A DNA stretch of 64,000 nucleotides from Chloranthus sessilifolius (lineage: Eukaryota > Streptophyta > Magnoliopsida > Chloranthales > Chloranthaceae). The notes below the pieces were generated by a model. That model had not been told where the DNA came from and did not search any database. It saw nothing but the letters and a program-made list of their open reading frames with translations. Positions 23,226 to 36,400 of this stretch are shown here, piece after piece. The stretch spans positions 87,365,184 through 87,429,183 of the forward strand of contig CM037596.1 of NCBI GenBank assembly GCA_021018995.1, in the 5' to 3' direction. How positions within the stretch are numbered: position 1 is the stretch's first letter; every line of letters starts with the position of its first letter. The translations under genes and the position numbers were made by a program.

Positions 23226-23664
23226 TAAAAAAAAAGCAAAAAGGAAACCAGCAATGTGTCCCGACATGAGCAAGGCCGATACCAGCAACGTGTCCCAATC
23301 TCTGTGTTCTTGGGGTTGTTGGGTTTTCTGTAAGTGTATTTTTTATTATTTTTATTTTCATTGCAAGGGTGAGGTCCCTACCTCAAGTGAATTATAAAAA
23401 ATCAAAAATCAAAAATTAAAGATTTAGAGCCCTAAGAAAGAAGATTAAGGATGCATGTGACACCCATTTTTAGGGTTATCGTGTGACCCCCATTTTCCCC
23501 TAGGTTCACCCTTCCCTATTGACTTGTAGAAACCAAAAAAAAAATTAAAAAGGTAAAAATAAATAACTAAACAAAACATTTTACAGCCTTAATCTAAGGT
23601 TGGGAAAATGAATGATAAAATGACTAATAGGTCGCATGAGACATACGACCTAACTTTCAAGTCG

Positions 23665-23846
23665 CACTACAAAAAATAAGACTATTAGTAACAGTTTTTT
23701 TAATAAAAAACTGCCTCTATTAGTCCTGTCGCTACAAAAAATTGTTGTTACAAAAATAATAGCGGCAGTTTTTTGTAGCGACAGGACTAATAGCGGCAAT
23801 TTTTTATTAAAAAAAACTGCCGCTAATAATCTTATTTTTTGCAGTG
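23665..23846. mobile_element. CACTA-type MITE, copy B
   Basis: Ends CACTACAAAAAATAAGACTA and CTTATTTTTTGCAGTG. It is almost a complete hairpin, with AATAGCGGCAGTTTTTTGTA in the centre. Flanks are TCG and TGG, a 3-bp duplication with one mismatch. Confidence 0.78.
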
Positions 23847-23849
23847 TGG

Positions 23850-24600
23850 TCGACTCGACCTGATCATACCTGATATTTTATATGTAAAATGTATAAAATA
23901 CGGGTTTTATATCAGGTCAAATCAGGTTGAGTACACTATCGGATCGGGGTGGGTCATGCAATAGCCATTTTCTTATTGGGTAGCCAAAACTTTTACCCGA
24001 CCCAACCCGTTAACAGGCCTAATGAATTCATTTTTAAATCATTAACCACCATAGTCAACAATGAGTTTTGAACGCCTGACCCGACCCAACCTGACCCATT
24101 AACAGCCCTAATGATGGTTTAAATCATTGACGACCATGGTCAACAATGATTTGTTTAATGGTATTAGATTTAACTTGTTGACATTAATTAGGCATCTGAT
24201 ACTATCTTTTGCTGCCACGTGGCATCAAAATAACTCTATCGTATATTGAATTATAGGTAGTGGTCTAGATAAAAGAAAATAAAAAATTATAGGTATTAAT
24301 CACATAACTAGTCATCTATATGAGGTCGATGGTAACCGCAGTCAACTTGACAACGAATTGGCCCGTGAGCCAACAAGCCCATAGGCCTTACTTAAAAGCC
24401 TGTTGGTGTGGATAAAAAGACCTCTCTCTCTCTCTCTTTTGTTTCTCTCTCTTATCCTCTATTCCTAGAGAGCACAAAGGAGAAGACGGTGTGGTGTGGA
24501 TAAACATAGGTAAAGATTCTAAATCTGATTTGATCTGTTTATCGTATCAGAATAAGGTAGAGCCTAACTAAAAACGCCGTCAACTAAGCAACTCTCGTTA
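23850..24600. other. 5' flank of the protease gene
   Basis: Holds ACCCGACCCAACCCG-type repeats (about 23850-24115, compositional, hAT-MITE-like) and a CT tract at 24423-24455. A short stretch at 24433-24470 (CTCTTTTGTTTCTCTCTC then TATTCCTAGAG) resembles the signal-peptide coding part of exon 1, but CT-richness may explain that. Confidence 0.4.
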
Positions 24601-24613
24601 ATTCCTTGTCAAT

Positions 24614-24697
24614 TAGGAAACTAAGTCCCCACGTTTCTTTCTAATTATACCCTTATAGGAAACTAAGTCCCCACGTTTCTTTCTAATTATACCCTTA
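24614..24697 (+). promoter_or_regulatory. perfect 42-bp tandem duplication in the SBT promoter
   Basis: Units 24614-24655 and 24656-24697 are identical (TAGGAAACTAAGTCCCCACG and onward). Each holds a CCACGTTTC block with an ACGT core. The second copy runs directly into the TATA box, so the duplication doubles the core-promoter-proximal sequence. Confidence 0.85.
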
Positions 24698-24703
24698 TAA
24701 ATA
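24696..24703 (+). promoter_or_regulatory. TATA box of the SBT gene
   Basis: TATAAATA lies 72 bases before the start codon at 24768, leaving about 40 bases of leader. This is a normal plant arrangement. Confidence 0.65.
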
Positions 24704-24767
24704 CTCAATAATTGCTTCCCTTGCTTTATTCTCAGTCAATACACTCGTTTCAGAGTTGAGAGAAGCC

Positions 24768-25470
24768 ATGAGGAACCCCTCTCTTCTTTTCTCCTCTCTC
24801 TTGTTTCTCTCTCTTCTCCTCTATTCCACACAAGCCCGTCAGGTAATTGCTCTCTCTCTCTCTCTCTCTCTCTCTAATTCACTGCTTAAGCAGGTTTACA
24901 TTGTGTACCTTGGAGAGCACACTGGATCAAAAACTGAACAAGAGATCGAAGAGCACCACCACAGCTTCCTCCAATCCGTAAAAAGCAGGTGATAATCACC
25001 ATCATATAACAATTTTTTCTTCTTTTTCCTTTTCCTTTTATATTTTTAAATAAATTTAACCTTCTCTCTCTCTACAGTGAAGACAAAGCTCGATCATCTC
25101 TTCTTTATAGTTACAAGAACAGCATCAATGGCTTTGCTGCTGTACTATCCCCCGATGAAGCTGCTAAGTTATCGGGTATTTATATCTAAATACATAAACA
25201 CCCATCAAAATTCTGGACGAAACCGATTACTTATTCTTTGACTAATTATAATTATGGGTTCTTGTTAATCAGAGATTGACGGGGTAATTTCGGCGTTCCC
25301 CAGCAAGCCAAGCAAGTGGGCTCCTCACACTACAAGGTCTTGGGACTTTGTAGGTTCAGAGGAGGGGTTATCATGGCCCTGGAGAAAAGGTTTTTTACAT
25401 AAAGCCAAATATGGAAAAGATGTCATTGTTGGCCTACTAGATTCTGGTAACATATTATTATATGTAATTT

Positions 25471-25542
<72 letters not shown>

Positions 25543-28500
25543 TGTGTGTGTGTGTTATATAACCATTGCTTGGTGATCAGGTATATGGCCGGAGTCAAAG
25601 AGTTTCAATGACAAGGGAATGGGACATGTGCCCTCTAGGTGGAAAGGAATCTGTCAAGGAGGTGATGCTTTCAATTCATCTCATTGCAATAGGTAAGAAA
25701 TTTATCTAGAATATTACCTTTCCAAACGAAATATTACCCATGTTCACTTGCAAATATATATATATATAAGGAGCGCTTATGATGTCCATAGGTGGACGCT
25801 CAATTTGCCTCCAAGATCTCATGGAGATCAATGTGGCATCTCAAACACTCTGTGGGTGCGATGGGAAGCATATAGGGACGACTTTGATTAATTTTCAAAA
25901 AAAAAAAATTAATTGTTTTTAAGACCTTTATCAAAGTTTGACTAATTTTAATAATTTAGATGGTACTTGATCGAACTTGGACAAGTTATCATGGTACCTA
26001 ATTATCCAGTTAAGTGGCACATGACGCCCACAAGTAAATCGTAGCTACCTATGTCACTCACTCACTGTTTTAGAGGCGACAGGGTGGTAGTCGGAACCTT
26101 AGGGGATACCAAAAGGAGCAGTTTTCTATTGTGTTTCTTCTGGTAAAAAGTTGAAGAAGCATCTCTACATGTGACTTTATTTTTCATATTAACTTCTTGT
26201 TACTAAGTGGGCTGCACTTGCTAAGCGTGAGAGTAGGGAAAGGGATTAGAGTTGCGAGAGATCAGCAGAGAAATTAGAGGGAGGGATTTTCGGAGAAAGA
26301 TTATAGAAGGAATTAGAAAGAGAGATAAGAGACGAGATTTTAGAAATTTGAGTGGAAGAGAGATTATTTTTTCTTTTTTCTTTTTTTATAGGGACATTCG
26401 GCCCTTGATTCCACGGGTCACACATCCCCAAAAGTGACCTTACCTCAGGCACACCATAATCTCAATCGTGCCATGTGGGATGAACATACGATTGTTTTGA
26501 TAAGTGCATCATAATCTCAAGATCTATTTCGTAGAAAATTGGGATGAAAAATGATCTCGATGGTCTAATTCATAGCAGTAAACAGTTTTTTATGATGAAA
26601 AACCATGTTTTGTTCAAAGGTTTAACGGGTGAAAATAATACCATCCTTCGCCTTTTTATAAAAGCTTAATAGGAGATACTTTTGGATTTTTTAAGAGACG
26701 AGCAATGACAATATGGATGCCAGTACAACCACATTTAGGTCATACCTACGCATCTTTCACCACATAGGATCATGCTACTATTTTTTATTAGATGGTCAGA
26801 TGTTGACGCGAGAACTCTTGCCTTTGTGTTACGGGTGTCACGGACCGTGTTATGATCACAGTCACTTTGGAGATGTGTGTCACGGGCCATGTTTTACCGT
26901 TCGATATGTGGGCCATAATCTCAAGATCTATTGTAGGAAAGATTTGAAGTAAACACAATCTCCATGGTATAATTCGAGGCAGTCAACTGTGTTATTGGTG
27001 CATCCATAAGTTACAGTTGGGTTGCAACTAGGGCTATTAATGGGCCGGATTAGGGTTGGGCTAGGGTTCAATCCGGCCCTAACCTACTCGTGCCAGGTTT
27101 TCAATTTTTTTTAGTCAGGCCCCAACTCAGGCTACGATGTACTCAGCCCAAGCCCGATCCGGGCCGAATACTGGGGCGAATTTGCTTGATAAAAAATATA
27201 ATTTTTCCCAGGCTAGGTGCGGACCAAAATCTGGGCTGGCCCGGCCGATTGAGAGCCCTAGTTGCAACCATTAGTTACAGTCAAAGACTCAAAAGTACAG
27301 AAGCCATTTTTAACAAATTAAATATGATATGTAACTTTTATTAGGACAAAAGTAACCCATTTGACGACGTTGTGGTTTTCGAGGACAAATGTTTATATGG
27401 AATTTATCACATATTTCGAGGCATCACATTTGTCGTATTTCACTGATGTTAAAAGCTATACCACAACGTAAAATAAAATTATATATAATTATTAAATTAG
27501 TTAAAAAAAAAATTTACAGGTCAGTACTGAAACCGAAATTTTGGTTTTCGGGTCAGAGTCTGTAAAAACGAACCCTAATCGAAACATTTCAGTTTTGGTT
27601 TTGATTAATTGAACTTCTCAACCTCCCAAGCCGAACCGGGTTTCGAGTTCGATTTTAATTTTCGGTTTTTTCAGTTTTCTCATCCTACCCGGCCCGTTCT
27701 CGGTTTTTATGTACCAAAACTGAAACCAAACGAGGCCGAATCGATTCATTTCAGTGTCGGTGTTCAATCGGTTTCGGTTCAGTTCGGTGTCAATTTCAAT
27801 CGGTTTCGGTTTGATTTGGAAGTCTCTGTTTTTTGGGTTTCGATTTTTTTTTTTTGCACCCCTACCCTTTGCTATTAGGTCTATCAGGTCAACGTAAAGT
27901 GTTGGACTAATCTGTGAACAAAGGTTGCCTTCTCCTAGATTAGTTGGCAGCCACAATACAACCACAAGATTGCATCTCTACCATCTGATTATGAACCTTG
28001 GAGTTCAGATTGAATGGGCAAAACCTCTAGAAGGAATGGATTGATGAGGAGAAAGTTGTGGTTCAGAGTCTTCAGACAAAGGACGATCACGTGACGTGGG
28101 CAACACAAAGAGGTGCTCCATTTGGTTCATGCAATTTTCTGTAACCCAAAGGGCTTTTGATATTGAGTGGCCGACCTGTGAACTTTTTACAGAGCTAGTG
28201 TACCACAGTAACCGAGTTTGGATTGGGTAGTACCTCTATTGGGGCCAACCACATTTCTGTGGGCCCCAATACTATCATCCTTGACTGCTTTGAATATGGC
28301 AGTTTTGATCACCTTTCGGATCAATTTTTCACATGATGGATCTTGAGACCATGGGCGTACATGTGGCAAATAGAGGTGACCATTTCTATTTGGCAATAAT
28401 TTAGTGTTCAACGGGCTGGGCTTGAGCTTGGCTTGAACCGGCCCACCATGAGCTAGGTATAGCTAAGGTGGCTAGACCCAACTGGTGAATGTGCTGATTA

Positions 28501-29288
28501 GTAAACGGGTCAGAAATGGGCCATTTCCAACATAATCAGTCCATATTTAAGGCCCGACTCCATCGAATCACGACCTGATCTGTTGAATTTATTTAATACA
28601 AAAATTGTCAAGCATGTAAAAGGAAGTGTATTAATAAACACACAAATATTAGAAAACTAAGTTAAGATTTCTACAATGAAGTCTCTCTTAATCTTCTTCT
28701 TAGTACTTCGCTAATACGTGTGCGGCCATGTTGAAGTTTAGTCTCATATCGAGGATTAAAATATGTAATTACGTTTTAGGAAATACGTTGAACTGGAAGA
28801 TCGGATAACCATACTGAAATCGAATATTTCGGTTTCGGTTCAAGTTAACCTAACTCCGCACCCCCGTGAACCAAAGTCCAACTGACCCGATACGGTTTCT
28901 GTTTCGATTGGTTTGGTTTTCTATTTTTAAAACAAATAGTTGCATTTTTTGTTTTTTCGATTTTAGGGTCAGTTTTCTCTCCCTACCAAACCAGTTTTCG
29001 GCACCCAAAATTGAAACCGAAACAATCCAAAACCAGTTTTGGATCGGTTTTGGTTTTATATTTTTCGGATTGATTTCGTGGTTTTCAATTTTTTGGTAAC
29101 TTTTTCCACCGCTAAGCTGAAGCAATCGACATATTAAAATAGATAATCATCTTTCTAAACTTAATTTGACAAATGAGAGAAAGCGATACCACATTTGTTA
29201 AAGTGGTGGCCCGAAACATGCAATTATAAATCATATAATGAAATCCTTCTCAATTTATTTTGTGGAAAATTATATTTAAGAAATCTAT

Positions 29289-29331
<43 letters not shown>

Positions 29332-30376
29332 TATCGGTTGGTGTTTCAAAATGAACGTGATCCTTTGTCAACTTCGATAATTCAACAAGTACATGACCTG
29401 TTCTTTCTGCTGGCTGTTGTTTGGCTTCTTCTGATGGCAAAAAAAATATGAAACAGCACACGCTCACATGACATCTTGTAAACCTTCTCTTACAACTTCA
29501 ATAATTATGTTGGTGTTACTGTCACACCACTTTATATTATGGCCACCTCACTTAAATAAAAGACAAATCGGCATCTCAACTTTCATACAATAGATCTTGA
29601 GATCATAGGCCTATCATCAAACGGTCAAATATTGAATCCACATGGCACAAATCCCAAAAAGTGAACATGATCATAACATAGCCGCAAATGTGAATCATAT
29701 TGTGCCATGTGAAATCAATATTTGACCGTCTAATAGTAGAACCATGATTTCAAGATCTATTTTAGAAAATATTGAGACGAAAAATGATCTCCATCGTCGG
29801 ATTTAAAACAATCTAACTGATTTTTATTTATTATTTAATTGAGGTGGCTGTAACATAAAGTGGTGTGAAATTTCTCCATTTTCAACAACGAAGCCTATCT
29901 TGGATTTTCTATATATCGACAGCCATTACCCCTTTTCCTATCATCCTAGAGAACAAATTCTCATAGGACCATCCCTACCATTAGAGAACTTCTACACAAT
30001 TCTCCTCAACCATTCAAGGTTTAATTGTCCGTGATATCAAGGGCAAAAAGGTTTAAATATTATTTTTTTGTTTTTTAAATCCCTCCAACATGGGCTGAAG
30101 CCTTAGAGGATATGAGCCATTTACAATCACATATTAAGTGGCTTATGATCCACCACTCGCATGTAGGTACGGCTCACTCATGCTGTGCATTCACTACAAA
30201 ACTACGGTGTTTTAGTGGCACTTATTATTAAAGCAGTATTTAGCAATGACAAGACTAATAACGGCAATTTTTTGTAACAATAAGATTAATAGTAGCAATT
30301 TTTTACCAATAGTGACAATTTTTGCTGCCAAAAGTCTTATATTTTTGTATTGATTAAAATGCATTTTATGTACGGA

Positions 30377-30427
<51 letters not shown>

Positions 30428-33400
30428 CGGTTCTTAGGATCAAATAGACTGGTAAACAATAATCAAGTTCGTATGGTTGAACCTGATTTCAACCCAATTT
30501 AAAACCCCTTTATAGAAAAGAATCTTGATTTCACGTTATCTTAAAATGAAAACTGTGAAAGTCAAATTTTCCTTCTATTCTGTGTTTCTAAAACCGGTTG
30601 AACACCATATCTATTTGAGATGGTTGGATCTGACCATTGCGGATTCAATTGCATTGGGTGGGACCGGCCGATCGTTTTTAAGCAATGTCGTCCAACTAAA
30701 TTAATAACAACCCATTTAGCATATATATTAGGGTATAGTTATAGTCACCCCAAGAGATTGCTTTCTCACCAAACATTCTCCGGCCGGCATGCATTGATTA
30801 CCTTTGAGTTAGATGATAGAGATTGTTTCTCATCCCCATCTTTCGCAAAATGGATTTATAGATCATGGGCCTACCATCTGACGGTCAATTTTAAATTACA
30901 CATAGCATACATCTCAAAAATATGATCCTCAAATTATATGACACACATTACATTCAAGCATGATTTTAAGGTCATTTTTTGAGCAGTCTTTTGGGCTAGG
31001 TATAACGATACCGTATATAATATTATTATATGCCCATTTGAAGGTCCAAAACATTGATATTTTCCAATTTGATTAATATTTGCCAATTTTTATAAATTAA
31101 TCTCCATGTTAATTATAACAGGAAAATCGTCGGGGCTCGGTACTATCTCAAGGGTTATGAAACTTACTACGGCAAGCTTAACCGTTCAATGGATTACCGA
31201 TCACCCCGCGACAATGACGGTCACGGGACCCACACTTCTTCAACCGTGGGCGGCCGTAGGGTCTTCGGTGCTTCTGCCCTTGGTGGCTTTGCCTCCGGAA
31301 CCGCGTCGGGCGGGGCCCCCCACGTCCGCCTTGCAATGTACAAGGTGTGCTGGCCGATCCCTAATCAGGAACCGATTGATGGAAACACGTGCTTCGAAGA
31401 AGACATGCTTGCGGCCATTGACGACGCCATAGCGGACGGTGTAGATGTGATGAGTATCTCAATTGGAACAAAAGGGCCCCAACCGGGGTTCACCGAAGAC
31501 GGGATCGCCCTCGGTGCGCTTCACGCCCTAAAGAAGAAAGTGGTGGTAGTGTGCAGTGCTGGAAATGATGGGCCTGCACCATCTACTGCATCTAATCTGG
31601 CACCATGGATCCTCACAGTGGGTGCTAGCTCGCTGGACAGGTTATTTCCTTCGCCCGTTCAACTCGGCAACAGCATCAAACTCAATGTACGTACTTCTTC
31701 ACCCTTTCACCTTGACCTTCCACATAATGGATCTTCAGACCATTAAGCCTACCATCACATTGTTAGCTTTTGATTCCGCATGGCTCGGATGCATAATTGG
31801 AAGATCATAATCTCAAGATCTATTTTGTGGAAGATTGGGGGAAAAAACAATTTCCATCATTTGACTCAAAGAAGTCAATTGATTTCAAAGGTTTCGGACT
31901 TTTAATAAACCTCTTGGTGCAAATAGAGGTACCCACCCTATTATGAGAGGACTGCTATGCACACATCCCTTTTCTTCCCACACATTATTTCTAGCTGGAC
32001 ACTACTTTTTCTTCTCGCAGAATTTCTATTTGCACACTATTTCTATTTTCCTTCGGTGCCTACACTAAAACCCATTGCCTTCTTGAGATCAAACTATGCA
32101 TATTTTTTTTCCACCCCAAAATTGCACATAACGGATCTCAAGAGCATGAGATTACCATCAATCAGTTATTTCTTGATTCAATGTGGCACATATCCCAAAA
32201 AAAACATATTTGAGCGTGATGTGCACCATATGATTTTAGGGTCACAATTTTGGAATTTGTGTTACATAGAATGAAAACTGACCATCTGATGATACATTCA
32301 TGGTCTTAAGATCTTTTCTATAGAAGATTGTTGTGAAAAAAGATATGCATTGTCTCAACCAGTCAATGGAATTGAGTGGGTTTGAGCTGGTGTGAAAGGC
32401 GAGAGCTACAAGTTGCACCCGAGGTGGAAAATGTTTAAAAATGTAGGCTCTATTATATTCAGGATTTGTGCCACGTTAAATACCATCTAAGTCGTCTTAA
32501 ATTATGGGGATGATGTAAAGATCTTAATCTGAGGCAAACAAATGACACGAAACATGATCTCTACCATCTGATTTGTCTGAGTCAATTATTTAAGCAGATG
32601 GTGGCCTTCGACTACATTGAATCGGATGATAGAGATTGGGTTTCATGCCAATTTTTTGCTGTAGATCATGGTCCGTGGCACATATCCCAAAAATGATAAA
32701 AGTCTCCCTTTTTAATCATGGTACAAATCTCATGTGTAAGCAAGATAGTTAAGGCGGTGTAGCAAGGTCATAACAAAGAGGTTGGTCATGTCATAAAGAG
32801 GTCATTTACAATTATTATTTTTTTAATTTTAATTATTTTATTTTTATTTATTAATTATTAATATTTATTTTTTATTTAATTTTTTTTAATTTTTAATTCA
32901 TATATTTTTTCTAGAGGATGAAAAAAACTTCAACTAATTAATTAGGCACAAACAAATATCAATAAATAAAGAGAAAATATTAATTATGAAATATGAAATC
33001 TTACTAGATTCGCAAATCGTAACATGAACAAGTATAAATAAAATATAAATATGATATAGAATGATTGAAAGATCTGAAATATTTAATAACACGCCATATA
33101 CCGTAATGCTGCCATTACTCAATTCATAATAGAGGGTCCAAAAACCTACAAAGAAAGAAAGGCAAGAGAGAGAGGCGAGAGAGAAGAAAGGGTTGCGTGG
33201 CTGTGAGGCTGTGAGAGAAGAAAGGGAGATGAGAGAAAGAGAGACAAAAGAGAGAGAAAAAAAAATTATGTACCTTTTTTCGCTAGGGGACTCGAGAGAA
33301 ATGTGAGAGAGAAATGAGGAGAGGAGCTGCGAGAGCTGAGGTGTTGCGAGAGCTGTCAAAACCTTAAATTCTCCTTTTATATATAAAACTATAAGCTATA

Positions 33401-36400
33401 ACTTATAATTATTGATAAGTGATATATATGATTTTTTTTTTTTTGGGAGATATATATATAACTTAAAATATATAGTTTATAAGTATTATAGCTTATAATT
33501 ATATAAGTTATTAAAATATCAGTTATATATATATTGCGAATATGGCGTTGCCATGGCATCATACCTTCATAGTGTTGCCATTTTAACAATTTCATATCAG
33601 TACATATGGCGAAATCTGTCGTCATTCGTCATGACGACTTCGTGACTATCATGTAAGTTTTAGCTTCCATATGTTTATATCGATTATCTCAAACCAAAAA
33701 AATTTTAAGTGCACACACGCTTTTGCCATTTGCACAAAACTCTACATTGCTTTTAGACTTGAAAAGAAATAAATGGTGTGTGAGTAGCAGACCACTATTA
33801 TTACTGCCAGCGTTGAGTGACCGGCCACAATTAATTAGTGGTGTCAATGGGCGGGGCTGGCTGCTCCCTGATCGGATCTAACTTTGGTATACTTGACCCA
33901 ATCAGCTAATGGGTTTACATCCGGCCCGCCCTGATTACCAATCCGGCACTGTTTTAGGCCCAATTTAAGGCTAAGGCTTCATTAGTGGGCCCAAACATGG
34001 CCCAGACCATTTTCACCTCTATCTAGCTTAAGTTATGAAGTTGGATCCGACAAGATCAAATCATGGGCCTCCAACTTTAACCAGCCGCGCATACAATTTG
34101 GGCATCTCTCATTCAAGCAAAGCTTCATTACCTTCCTAGAAAGTAAAGGCCCAATTAGAAACATTAAGCCCAACTCCCATAAAGTAAGCTTCACGTAAGT
34201 ACAGAAAAGGGCGCAACTACTTGCATACAAGATTTGTCCAGTTCCACACGGTTTAAAAGAAGAGTTTAACATTTTTTTTAAAATATGCCTTGTCCGATAT
34301 GGAGGCCATGATATAATAATCTTTGATTCAAAAGATTTGCACGAAACACGATTTTAATCTTTTGTTCCAAGGGTTGACCATCTTGAATCGGATGATTAGA
34401 GATCGGGTTTCATGCCAAGGATTCAAGAGTTGACCATCTTGAATCGGATGATTAGAGATCGGTTTTCATGCCAATTTTTGGCAACAAAAATTTGTACCAC
34501 TTAGATGGTTGTGGTGTTCTATGGGGCAAAGTCTTAAAAAACATCAATACTTCCTATTAAACTATGTGCAATGGTACAAATCTTGTATAGAAGTAGTAGC
34601 TCTCATAAAAAAAGGCTGATGTTATTACTACACATATGTAAGAGCCAAAAAAAAATTGGAAGTCCAACGCTTTAGCATCTGTTAGCCATTCATTTCAGCC
34701 TAGAGCTTGGATACTGTGGAAGTCAGCGTTTGACTTCTTTTGTGGCTGCAAGTCCCTTCATAACCTTATGATGCCCGGCTCTAGGGAGAGTCAAACTCTT
34801 TGTATACAATAAAGCCACAGTTCCTAATTTTGAGGCCCATGATATCTGCAACAGTAACTTTTCACGGATTTACTTGTTTACATACATGTTAGTAAAACTC
34901 ATTTTATTGCTCCCCATGCATCTATATAGGGACAAAGTGTAAGTGCATACAAGCTCAAGGATGATTTCTACCCCCTGGTTTATGCTGGAGATGTCGAGGT
35001 TAATGGTACACCCCAGAACGTTAGTGGGTAATAATCTCTCCTCCCTTAACATTATAGTATGTTTTTAATTTTGTTTTGGGCACCTTTATTTGCACCACCG
35101 AATCTTGCCCCCCTCCCCCCCCAATGTAAACATTTTAGCTTATTATCTCAAAACCAAATGTTTTAGAAAAAAGGGCTTCCAAACCCTTCTATAAAGGATA
35201 GTTTAAGTGTAAAAAAATAGTCAGTCAAGGTTTAAAAACTGTGCAGGTTCTTCTCTTCTCACAACTTTCGTTCTAGCACATTTTAGCGCAGTGCCACGGG
35301 GGCGCGCTTCAACGCGCCCTCCTACTCGCGCTGAAGCGCGCCCTCCTACTCGCGCGGTGCCTCACTGCAACATGCAACTAAGCTAACCTATCTCTCCATC
35401 AACTCGGATACTACCCGCTTAGAGGACGGGAACTCCTCCTCTGTGGTTATCTTCTTGCAAGGCCCACCATACTGACACATCATGTCCCTTACGGCACACT
35501 CGCTTACACATTCGTGCCTTGCTTGGCCTGCTCAAGCTTCCCTTTCACGTTCCCTACACAAGTACTTCGCTTCGCAACAGTAATGGCCTGCAGCTCCTCA
35601 TGTCGTCTCATTTCAACATGCCTTGCCGACATACCAAACCAAGTACACCATCGTGTGTATTCGCCGTTACTAACACACATCAACATCTGGCCCTCAGCTA
35701 CCGTGCCCAATAGGGTCCCACTTAGCCTCGAGTGCCTTCCTTTGAACCGACCCATGTGCACTGCGACGCCGGCTCGGGGCCACATGGTAACCTCGCCTTG
35801 GGTGCCACACGGTATTGCCGAAGCAACGTCCTAGGCTCACCCTTCCAAGCCTAGGAGACACTTGCTCACCCTCTAGCGACGCAAGGCCCCATGTGAGTGA
35901 GAGGCATCTCATCCAACACCTCTCCCACATAGACAGTCCAAACACTATCTATAGGTAAACAACCCGATGATCTCAAACGTATTGGTTTGCCATAGCCCCA
36001 TGACACATGCCTTCTGCCCATGACACACAATGTCAAGCCCCCAATCATTACGCTCATAACTCCCCGCATCATCCTCTCATGTGACCATGTTGCAATCACG
36101 TCACAAAGCCCTCCTGGCTACATGTCGCATGCTCGCCTAGCACCACATGGCGTGCCACCCCGGTACGAAAACGTCGCGTACCCTGATGGCACCACATCGC
36201 ATGCTCCCAGCACCAAGATGTCGTGTGCCTTGATGACACCATATCGCATGCCGCCCAGGCACCAAAGGTAATGAGTGGTTGTTGTATAAGGCTTGGGTAG
36301 TCATGCTGCGTTCCCCCATCATATCCTCCTCCACTCAAAATCATTAACGTCCTCATTAATGCGAAGATACTTCTGTATATTAAATGTGCCTCACCTGATG

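Larger units (their letters stand above)
25693..31121 (+). other. SBT intron 5 (5429 nt), transposon-rich
   Basis: GT..CAG intron between the catalytic Asp and His exons. It contains FB-1 fragments (about 26395-26600, 26740-26990, 28240-28395, 30790-30960), a complete FB-1 element (29513-29876), a hAT-type MITE (27029-27260), a CACTA-type MITE (30192-30352), two GGTTTCGGTT-rich tracts and two AT microsatellites. No other gene was seen in it. Confidence 0.8.

Noticed and set aside
27530-27965. Two long frames rich in Phe/Arg or Lys/Asn/Arg
   Set aside because: They arise from the CGGTTT-rich inverted tract and are open by composition.
33838-34020. A further hAT-type MITE
   Set aside because: The interior composition and TAGTGGTGTCAATGGGC start fit, but flanks CAATTAAT and TCTAGCTT do not form an 8-bp duplication, so borders are not supported.
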